DNA of 64,000 nucleotides, taken from positions 496,001 to 560,000 of the forward strand of contig OZ220464.1 in NCBI GenBank assembly GCA_965115825.1, in the 5' to 3' direction. The translations under genes and the position numbers were made by a program. The notes beneath the pieces were generated by a model that was not told where the DNA came from, did not search any database, and was given only the letters and a program-made list of their open reading frames with translations. The stretch is from Bin87 sp965115825 (lineage in GTDB: Bacteria > Chloroflexota > Dehalococcoidia > Lucifugimonadales > UBA3495). This document shows positions 8,988 to 15,721 of the stretch, one piece after another; positions within the stretch are counted from its first letter, which is position 1; every line of letters starts with the position of its first letter.

Positions 8988-9719
8988 ATGGATTGCACCC
9001 CGGAACGCGCTTTGGTGATTACGCCGCATCCGGACGATGCGGAAGTGTGGGCCGGAGGCGTTATCGCCAAATGGGCGCGCGCCGGCGTCGAGGTGCATTG
9101 CGTGGTGTGCACCGACGGAGGGAGAGGTTCGGATGACCCGGGGGTGAGTTCGGAGGAGCTGGCGGCAAAGCGGAGCCGAGAGCAGCGGGCCGCGGCTGAA
9201 ATACTCGGCATAACCAACGTGGTGGAGCTGGGACGTCCGGATGGAGAGCTGGAAGACACGGCCGATTTTCGGAAAGACCTGGTGCGGCAGATACGGCTGG
9301 TTAAGCCGGACGTAGTGCTGACTGCCGAACCGTACCGGCGGAATCTGCAATGGCATCGGGATCATCGCATTGCGGGGCAGGTGGCGCTGGATGCGGTGTT
9401 TCCATACGCGCGCGACCATCTGCATTTTGGCGACCTGTTCGCCAATGAGGGGATTGAGCCTCACAAAACCGCCGCGATCATGTTCTGGGGTTCCGAAAAT
9501 CCCAACGAGTATGTGGACATCGCCGACGATTTTGAGACCAAGGCGGCGGCCGTGCTGGCGCATCGGACGCAGGCCGGCCATCGCAGCGACGATGAGATAC
9601 GGGCGTTCATACGCGCGCATGGGGCGGAAACGGCGGAGGCCGGCAATTCCTCAGACGATGAGGGCGCAAGTGGGCTGACGCTGGCCGAGGCGTTCCGCCG
9701 GGTTACTTTCCGAACCTAG
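8988..9719 (+). CDS. PIG-L (LmbE-like) zinc N-deacetylase
   Basis: Members remove acetyl groups from GlcNAc-containing substrates (MshB, BshB, PIG-L). The metal-binding motif ITPHPDDAEVWAGG is near the N-terminus and a second His-rich motif (QWHRDHRIAGQ) lies mid-protein. The reading frame extends upstream to 8871, but ATG 8988 is preceded by AAAGGAGGA (8971-8979), giving 243 residues, the normal length. It is the last gene of the + strand run that starts with the acyltransferase/glycosyltransferase pair, a layout reminiscent of thiol-cofactor or GlcNAc-conjugate pathways. Confidence 0.9.
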   Translation: MDCTPERALVITPHPDDAEVWAGGVIAKWARAGVEVHCVVCTDGGRGSDDPGVSSEELAAKRSREQRAAAEILGITNVVELGRPDGELEDTADFRKDLVRQIRLVKPDVVLTAEPYRRNLQWHRDHRIAGQVALDAVFPYARDHLHFGDLFANEGIEPHKTAAIMFWGSENPNEYVDIADDFETKAAAVLAHRTQAGHRSDDEIRAFIRAHGAETAEAGNSSDDEGASGLTLAEAFRRVTFRT

Positions 9720-9729
9720 GCGCGATGAA

Positions 9730-9752
9730 CTCCCGCCAGGGTAAGGCGGGAG
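9730..9752. terminator. Hairpin between convergent genes
   Basis: A perfect 8-bp stem (CTCCCGCC / GGCGGGAG) with a 7-base loop lies between the PIG-L stop and the end of the convergent ABC gene. There is no clear T-run, so terminator function is tentative. Confidence 0.4.
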
Positions 9753-9770
9753 CACGGCGTGGGGCGGCGG

Positions 9771-10784
9771 TTAGAAGAGGTGGCAGGCGACCTGATGCGC
9801 CGGGCCTATTTGCTTCAGGGCGGGATCGTCCACTGAACACCGCTCCATAACCATGGGACAGCGGGGGTGGAAGTGGCACCCGGAGGGCGGGTTCAAGGGG
9901 GACGGCACCTCGCCGGATATGACCATTTCCTCGCGCTCGATGTCGGGATGGGAAGGCAGGGAGGCGGCGATGAGGGCTTTGGTGTAGGGATGGCTGGGGT
10001 TGGAGAAGAGGTCGCGGGTGGGGGCCTGCTCGACCATGCGGCCGAGGTACATAACGCCGACCTGATGGCTCATGTAGCGGACGGTGGCAAGGTTATGGGC
10101 AATGAGCAGGTAGCTGACGCCGTACTGGTCTTGCAGCTGGCGCAGCAGGTTCATAATCTGGGCGCGGATTGAGACGTCGAGGGCGGAGACAGGCTCGTCC
10201 AGCACAATCAGCTTGGGTCGGAGGGAGAGGGCGCGGGCGATGGCGATGCGCTGTCGCTGGCCGCCGCTGAACTCGTGGGGATAGTATTCGCCTTGGGCGC
10301 GGCGCAGGCCGACGTCGTTCAGCAGGGTATCGAGCTGCTCGCGGGCTTCGTTTTTACCCATTGGCCGGTTGGTAAGCAGCGGCTCCAGGATGATAGAGCC
10401 GACGCGCATACGGGGGTTGAGGGAGCTCCAGGGGTCTTGAAAGACGGCCTGAACGGATGCTCGGTATTCACGCCGCTCGGCGCCGGTGAAGCGGCTGGCG
10501 TCCTTGCCGTTGAAGCGCATGGTTCCATTGGTGGGGGTTTCGACCTGCAACACCATGCGGGCGGTGGTAGTTTTGCCGCAGCCGGATTCGCCGACCAAGC
10601 TGTAGGTTTCGCCTTCTTTGATGCGGAAGGAGACGCCATCCACGGCCTTGACTTCTCCTACGGGGCGGCGGAGGAGGACGCCCCGGGTGATGGGGAAGTA
10701 CTTGCGGATATTGTCCAGCTCGATGATGGGGGCGGCGCTGCTATTGGCGGCAGAGACGCTGGTATCGGCAACTGCCTGGGTCAT
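9771..10784 (-). CDS. Oligopeptide/dipeptide ABC transporter ATPase (OppF/DppF type)
   Basis: Cytoplasmic ATPase of a peptide or nickel importer. Visible are Walker A GESGCGKTT, signature SGGQRQRIAIARAL, Walker B LIVLDEPVSALD, and the C-terminal oligopeptide-HPY extension (GEVPSPLNPPSGCHFHPRCP). The open frame extends further upstream, but ATG at 10784 (MTQAVADTS) shares one base with the stop of the upstream ATPase gene and gives 337 residues, the family norm. No permease or substrate-binding protein gene is nearby, so the partners must be encoded elsewhere or upstream on the - strand outside these two genes. Confidence 0.93.
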   Translation of the reverse strand: MTQAVADTSVSAANSSAAPIIELDNIRKYFPITRGVLLRRPVGEVKAVDGVSFRIKEGETYSLVGESGCGKTTTARMVLQVETPTNGTMRFNGKDASRFTGAERREYRASVQAVFQDPWSSLNPRMRVGSIILEPLLTNRPMGKNEAREQLDTLLNDVGLRRAQGEYYPHEFSGGQRQRIAIARALSLRPKLIVLDEPVSALDVSIRAQIMNLLRQLQDQYGVSYLLIAHNLATVRYMSHQVGVMYLGRMVEQAPTRDLFSNPSHPYTKALIAASLPSHPDIEREEMVISGEVPSPLNPPSGCHFHPRCPMVMERCSVDDPALKQIGPAHQVACHLF

Positions 10785-11797
10785 CAGCAAGCCTCCTCGT
10801 TGGCGAACTGGGGAGCGAGGCGCCAACAGGTGGCGATGTGCCGGTTTCCGGCGGCTACCTCCGGGGGGAATTCTTCCCGGCATTTTTCGAATACGTAAGG
10901 GCAGCGGTCGGCGAAGGTGCAGCCCGGAGGGAGGTTATCGAGGGCCGGGGGCTGTCCTTCGATGGAGTAAAGGAAGTCGATGTCTTCGTCGACGTTGGGG
11001 ACGGAGCGCATCAGCGCCTCGGTGTAGGGGTGCTGAGGGTTGTTGAAGAGTTCGCGGACATCGGCGATTTCGGCCACTCGTCCAGCGTACATTACGGCGA
11101 CTCGGTCGCACATTTTGGCTACGATGCCGAAGTCGTGGGTGATGAAGATGATGGCCATGCCGGTGTCCTGTTGCAGTTCTTTCAGCAGGGCCAGGTACTG
11201 GTACTGGATGGTGGCGTCCAGGGAGGTGGTGGCTTCGTCGGCGATGAGGACGTTGGGAGCGCCGGCCATGGCGATGGCGCCGACTACGCGCTGGCGCATG
11301 CCGCCGGACATCTGGTGGGGGAAGTTGGAGAAGCGGGAATCGGGGGCAGGGATTTTCACTTTGGACAGCAGCTCAATGGCGCGCTCTTTGAGGCTGGAAC
11401 TGCGCTGGGCATCGTCGTTCTGGCGCAGGGTTTCGATGACCTGGTTGCCAACGGTGTACACCGGGTTGAGGGAAGTCATGGGGTCCTGCAAAATCATGCA
11501 GATTTCCTTGCCCCGGATCTGGCGCATTTCGGACTGCGATTTTTCCAGGAGGTTCTCGCCTCGGTAGAGGATTTGGGAGCCGCGCTCGATGCGGCCGGCC
11601 GGCTGCGGGACCAGGCCCATAATGGACAGTGAGGTCATGCTTTTGCCGGAGCCGGACTCGCCGACGACGCCGAGGGTTTCGCCGGGGTAGAGCTCGAAGT
11701 TGACGCCGTCGACGGCTTTGACGATGCCGGTGCGGGTATGGAAGTAGGTGCGGAGGTCTTTGACCTCCAGTATTGGTTCGGTAGCGACGGTGGCCAT
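10784..11797 (-). CDS. Oligopeptide/dipeptide ABC transporter ATPase (OppD/DppD type)
   Basis: The first gene of the two-ATPase pair. It has Walker A GESGSGKS, signature MSGGMRQRVVGAIAMAG, Walker B LIADEATTSLD, and the HPY tail IEGQPPALDNLPPGCTFADR. The start was set at 11797 (MATVATEPILEVKDLRTYF) because a ribosome-binding site (AGGGGG) lies just upstream; the open frame continues 71 codons further without homology. The product is 337 residues. It is divergent from the surface-protein gene at 12010. Confidence 0.93.
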   Translation of the reverse strand: MATVATEPILEVKDLRTYFHTRTGIVKAVDGVNFELYPGETLGVVGESGSGKSMTSLSIMGLVPQPAGRIERGSQILYRGENLLEKSQSEMRQIRGKEICMILQDPMTSLNPVYTVGNQVIETLRQNDDAQRSSSLKERAIELLSKVKIPAPDSRFSNFPHQMSGGMRQRVVGAIAMAGAPNVLIADEATTSLDATIQYQYLALLKELQQDTGMAIIFITHDFGIVAKMCDRVAVMYAGRVAEIADVRELFNNPQHPYTEALMRSVPNVDEDIDFLYSIEGQPPALDNLPPGCTFADRCPYVFEKCREEFPPEVAAGNRHIATCWRLAPQFANEEAC

Positions 11798-11871
11798 GAT
11801 ACCCCCTAACGAAGGTCTCGCTAGCGTAGCGCAAAGCGGATGGAGTGGCAAGGGCAGGAATCTAAAAAACT

Positions 11872-11885
11872 GGCCAAAATTGGCC
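11872..11885. promoter_or_regulatory. Short inverted repeat in divergent intergenic region
   Basis: GGCCAA-AA-TTGGCC lies between the divergent dppD-like and surface-protein genes, inside an AT-richer patch. It could be an operator, but the symmetry is short and there is no second copy. Confidence 0.25.
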
Positions 11886-12009
11886 GATATTCGCCACAGC
11901 GGGCGCCGAGGCATTTCCAATACTGTTGGTGTAGTCGGCCCGGAGCGTCCGGAGCGGGCGTGTCCGGGAAGGTCGGCTACAACTAAACCAAGATAAGGAG
12001 GGCATGGCA

Positions 12010-12819
12010 ATGAAACCTGTTTCTTTGAATGGCGGCGTCAAGAGCATGGCCGCTGCCCTGATTACGGGAGGTCTGCTGCTGGCAACGCTGCTGGCGGCAA
12101 TGGGAGCGGGGCCGGATGAACCCGTAGCGTCCAACGTTAACAACGACTGGGAGGTGTTTGAGGGTCACGTTTATGCTGGCAACCAGGCGGCGCCGTCGGG
12201 CATATCAGTGGTGGCGTGTCTGGGGGGCTGTGAAGAGGGGTATGCTACGGCGCCGGTAACGACCGGCTGGGACGGCATTTATCGGGTGAAAATCGAGCCC
12301 GGCGTGGCACTGCCGGAGGGTCGGATGGTTACGTTCTGGCTGGTGAACGGCAGTGAGCGGGTTGAGTCTGCACAGGATGTTTTGTTCCGGGGCGATGGCG
12401 AGGTTCGCACGTTGGACCTCAACTTTGACACGCTGCCTCCGGAGCCGGTCAATGACGGTTTGGGTAAGGACGTTGCGGGCAACGATGCCTCGGGCAATGA
12501 GGCTTCGGGAGACACCGTTTCGGACAAGGACGTTTTGAGCAATGATGCCTCGGGCAACGAGACTTCAGGCAACACCGTTTCGGGCAAGGATGTTTCGGTT
12601 AGCGAGGCTACGGGGGCCAAGCCGGTGGGAACGGCTACGCGGTTGAGCGTGCCGGCGGCGGGCAAGGCGGGGCTGACGCCGGGAACACCGCAATCTTACG
12701 TTGGCAGCGTACGCTACTCCGGTATGCCGCTGCTGCCCGGGTTTGTCGCGCTGCTGGGGCTGCTGCTGGCCGCTATTGGCGCATCGCTGCTGGTGTACCG
12801 CCGCCGAGCTGCCTGGTAG
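12010..12819 (+). CDS. Secreted, C-terminally membrane-anchored surface protein with Ser/Gly/Asn repeat stalk
   Basis: No named family is recognised. A signal peptide or N-terminal anchor (about 10-37, AALITGGLLLATLLAAMGAG) is followed by a beta-rich domain with WEVFEGHVYAGNQAAPSGIS at about 45-150. Similar 'tunable adhesion/carboxypeptidase regulatory-like' layouts occur in the collagen-like protein at 51541. Next is a low-complexity stalk of GNDASGNEASGDTVSDKD repeats (about 155-205), then a C-terminal transmembrane helix (LLPGFVALLGLLLAAIGASL) ending YRRRAAW. ATG 12004 is also in frame, but 12010 is better spaced from the AAGGAGG box. Confidence 0.78.
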   Translation: MKPVSLNGGVKSMAAALITGGLLLATLLAAMGAGPDEPVASNVNNDWEVFEGHVYAGNQAAPSGISVVACLGGCEEGYATAPVTTGWDGIYRVKIEPGVALPEGRMVTFWLVNGSERVESAQDVLFRGDGEVRTLDLNFDTLPPEPVNDGLGKDVAGNDASGNEASGDTVSDKDVLSNDASGNETSGNTVSGKDVSVSEATGAKPVGTATRLSVPAAGKAGLTPGTPQSYVGSVRYSGMPLLPGFVALLGLLLAAIGASLLVYRRRAAW

Positions 12820-12942
12820 CGCAGAGGCTGCGAAAGGATACCGGGTAATAACGGGAGCGGATGACGGTTCGCTCCCGTTCAGTTTATTCTCGGTTGGGGT
12901 TACGGGGGTTCTCTCTTGCCGCCGGCCGGCTTCTCTGCGGCG

Positions 12943-12951
12943 TGATACACT
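12943..12951 (+). promoter_or_regulatory. Extended -10 promoter
   Basis: TGATACACT matches TGN-TANANT and lies 51 bases before the start of the downstream MDMPI-family gene. No obvious -35 was found. The same architecture recurs at several other genes in the window. Confidence 0.4.
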
Positions 12952-13002
12952 GGCGGCATTGCGGCGCGGGTTGAATACCCGGCGGCCGGGGAGGTACAGG
13001 CT

Positions 13003-13857
13003 ATGGAGATTGCGGAGAAAGTTGCGCTGATAAAGCGGCTGTCGGGGGATATTCATCGCCGGCTGTCGGGAGCGCCGGCGGAGACACTGAACGGCCCCAC
13101 GGCCTGCGCTGAGTGGGACGTGGGCACGGTGGCGGCGCACCTGGCGGGCGGCGCCATCCGACAGCGCGAGGCGATGCTGCGGGGACGGAACGGAGACGGC
13201 GGGCCGCCGCCCGGAGAGGAGACTCAGCCGACGCCCGACCAGGTGCAGCAATCCAACGCGGTTAGCAATGCGCGGGCGCGGAATGAATGGGGCGATGCGC
13301 TGCTGGACAATTTCAGGCAGGGATACGAAGATCTTGACGGCATCCTGCAAGGCTGGAGCGATTGGTCAATCGGCTGCTGGCATCGGAGGCGCGGGGTCAT
13401 CACGGCGGAGAGTTACGTTGACCTGCGCATTCAGGAGCTGGTCATTCACGATTGGGATATGCGCTCGGGCGGCGCCGGCGTGGGCGAGCCGGATGCAGAG
13501 GGCATTGTGGCGCTGCTGCCGGCGTCGGAAATGTGGTATCAGCTGTGCTTCCGTTCTACCGCGCCGCTGACGACGCCGGCGACGTACCGCTTTGACATCG
13601 GCGGCGGGCCGGAAGGAGCGGCCTTGCGGCACGATGTGGTTGTAACGGGAGATGGCTTTACGGTATCGGAATGTTCTGCGGAACGGCGGCCGGAGCTGAC
13701 CGTCCACGCCGATGCCGGGACGTATCTGCTGTGTCTGTACAACCGGATGGATTGGAACAGCGCCAAGCGGGCGGGCCGGATTCGGGTTTCGCAAGAGGCC
13801 GACACCATTGCTCACGTGGCCCTGCGGAACCTGGGCCGTTGGTTCGGCGGGCTGTGA
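13003..13857 (+). CDS. MDMPI/DinB-fold protein (maleylpyruvate isomerase-like)
   Basis: The 284-residue product has the DinB-like four-helix metal fold of mycothiol-dependent maleylpyruvate isomerases. Metal-ligand candidates are the His in TVAAHLAGG and the Glu and His in RIQELVIHDWD. A small C-terminal SCP2-like domain (about 180-284) follows. A good ribosome-binding site (GGGGAGG) precedes ATG 13003. It is paralogous to the next gene, sharing RGRNGDxGPP, CWHxRRG and IQELxIHDWD. Family members use mycothiol or another thiol or have unknown reactions; the substrate cannot be told here. Confidence 0.8.
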   Translation: MEIAEKVALIKRLSGDIHRRLSGAPAETLNGPTACAEWDVGTVAAHLAGGAIRQREAMLRGRNGDGGPPPGEETQPTPDQVQQSNAVSNARARNEWGDALLDNFRQGYEDLDGILQGWSDWSIGCWHRRRGVITAESYVDLRIQELVIHDWDMRSGGAGVGEPDAEGIVALLPASEMWYQLCFRSTAPLTTPATYRFDIGGGPEGAALRHDVVVTGDGFTVSECSAERRPELTVHADAGTYLLCLYNRMDWNSAKRAGRIRVSQEADTIAHVALRNLGRWFGGL

Positions 13858-13900
13858 TGAATTTGACGGGATACACGGAATTTGATGGGGATTGAGTACG

Positions 13901-14749
13901 ATGGCTTCTTATGACGAGGCGGTTATCAAAGGCGAAGTGCGGGTTATTGGCGCTCTGGCGCGGGGGCTGCACGAGCTGCTGGCGGGTCTTTCGGATGATG
14001 AACTGGGCCGGCAATCGGCCTGCGACGCCTGGACAGTGCGGGATGTGGCCGGCCACCTAGTTAACCGGGCAGAGCGGCAGATTGCCAGCATGACCCGAGG
14101 ACGCAACGGCGACTGCGGCCCGCCGGCCGGGTTCAGCCCACCCGCGGATATGACGGCGATGTCTGCCGCCAACGCGGACGCCGATATTGAATACACCCGG
14201 TCGCTGGGCGATGCGCTGGCGACGACGTTTGAGGCGCGCTACCGAGAGCTGCATCGGCTGCTGGAAGGCTTCGGCGGCGACGATTGGCGCTGCGCCTGTT
14301 GGCATCCGAGACGCGGCACGATGACGGCGCGTGAATACGTGAGCCAGCGCATTCAGGAGTTGGCGATACACGATTGGGATATTCGCAGCGCGCTGGACGA
14401 CCACGCGGCCCTGTATCCCGACGCCATTCCGGTACTGCTGGGAATGTCGGCCCACTGGCTGCGGGCCGCCTACAATCCCGGCGATGCGCCGCCGGCGAGG
14501 GAGGTTTGGTATCGCTTTGCGCTGGCGGACGCCGCGGCGGTGGACGCGCTGGCTGGGCCTGATGGAGCGCGGGTCGGCGTCGGGCTGCATCAGGGAGAGG
14601 CTGACGTTACGGTTGAGTGCGACGCCAATACCTACCTGCTGTTGGCTTACGGCCGGCTGGATTTGGAGGCGGCGCTGGGGTCGGGGTGGGTGAAGTCAAC
14701 GGATGCGGAGGGAGCGCGGCAATTTGCCCGCTGGATGGTGGGGTTTTAG
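13901..14749 (+). CDS. MDMPI/DinB-fold protein, second paralogue
   Basis: A tandem paralogue of the preceding gene with the same metal motifs: His in DVAGHLVNRA and Glu/His in RIQELAIHDWDIRS. The C-terminal SCP2-like half is conserved. It is 282 residues from ATG 13901; an in-frame TTG at 13892 is possible. A 43-base gap separates the two genes. Divergence between them is substantial, so this is an old duplication rather than a recent one. Confidence 0.8.
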   Translation: MASYDEAVIKGEVRVIGALARGLHELLAGLSDDELGRQSACDAWTVRDVAGHLVNRAERQIASMTRGRNGDCGPPAGFSPPADMTAMSAANADADIEYTRSLGDALATTFEARYRELHRLLEGFGGDDWRCACWHPRRGTMTAREYVSQRIQELAIHDWDIRSALDDHAALYPDAIPVLLGMSAHWLRAAYNPGDAPPAREVWYRFALADAAAVDALAGPDGARVGVGLHQGEADVTVECDANTYLLLAYGRLDLEAALGSGWVKSTDAEGARQFARWMVGF

Positions 14750-14778
14750 GAGGCAGACATCGTCGAGACATCCGGCGG

Positions 14779-15483
14779 TTAGTCAACCCTTCGCGCTACC
14801 AGCAGGCCGTCCTCCCGGGCGACGCGCATGGCGAAGTCGTAGCGGTCAACTTGCAGGGCAAGGGCAACATCACGGGGATGATACTGGGGCTGGGCGGCGT
14901 CGAAGAATTTCTGCGTTGCGCCGCCGGCCATTATCAGCTTGCGGAGGGCATCCGGGTCGGGGCTGCGGCCTTCCAGCCGGTTGCGGAGGTAGAGGGCGCA
15001 GTGTTCGTCTTCGTCGGAGCGGTTCACGCCCTGGTCGCCCATGGCCAAGATGGCGACGCGCTGGGGGCGGGGGCTTTCGGCCAGCAGGGCGCGGGTAGTG
15101 GCGCCGGCTACGACAAAGGAAGTTACGTAGATGGGAGCGCAGCCGGCGGCGCCGGCCGTTGCCGCGCCTACGGTGCCGGCGCGGGTGGACTGGACGACGT
15201 TTTTGCCGGCGAAGTCCACCGATGAGGCTTCGTAGGGAGAGTTGCCGTAGTCAAATCCGTCGGGCCGCTTGCCGTCGACCTCTCCCATCAGGATGTGGGC
15301 GATGGCGGGATTGCGGCGCCGGATATCCAGGGCTTCGGCGACTTCGGCCACCAGCGTAATCCGTTCCGCGCCGCGGTCAAAGGCGATGGCCGCCGTGGTA
15401 AAGGCCCGGAAGACGTCGATGACCAGTGCGGCGCCGGAGGCTTCACCGGCATCTCGGGTGAGGCTGCCAATCCGAATATCCAT
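14779..15483 (-). CDS. comB: 2-phosphosulfolactate phosphatase family protein
   Basis: ComB releases phosphate from 2-phosphosulfolactate, a step of coenzyme M and sulfolactate metabolism. The 234-residue product has the family segments VIDVFRAFTTAA, GEVDGKRPDGFDYGNSP and VVQSTRAGTVGA, with acidic metal-binding residues in MGDQGVNRSDEDEHCALYL. Many bacteria without coenzyme M carry ComB homologues whose true substrate is unknown. It is convergent with the second MDMPI gene. Confidence 0.88.
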   Translation of the reverse strand: MDIRIGSLTRDAGEASGAALVIDVFRAFTTAAIAFDRGAERITLVAEVAEALDIRRRNPAIAHILMGEVDGKRPDGFDYGNSPYEASSVDFAGKNVVQSTRAGTVGAATAGAAGCAPIYVTSFVVAGATTRALLAESPRPQRVAILAMGDQGVNRSDEDEHCALYLRNRLEGRSPDPDALRKLIMAGGATQKFFDAAQPQYHPRDVALALQVDRYDFAMRVAREDGLLVARRVD

Positions 15484-15652
15484 AGCGTTTTCTCACTTTG
15501 CGCCAAGGGGGTTGCCGGCTTTTGTGGGGTTTGTATTGCATGGCGATGTCGTTGGCGATTTGGGGAGATGTATAGCCGGGCCGGCGGTTTAGGCGCGTAG
15601 GGGGAATTGTAGCGCATTTTGGGGAGGCTGGCGGATGCTGCTGCGCGCTGCG

Positions 15653-15661
15653 TGCTACAAT
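15653..15661 (+). promoter_or_regulatory. Extended -10 promoter
   Basis: TGCTACAAT followed by CGCCGC, 60 bases before ATG 15722. It is the same TGC-TACAAT string as at 42865-42873. Confidence 0.5.
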
Positions 15662-15721
15662 CGCCGCGTTGCGTCGGCTGGCGCATCGCCGGACGGCGGC
15701 GTCGGTTACGCAGGATATGGG

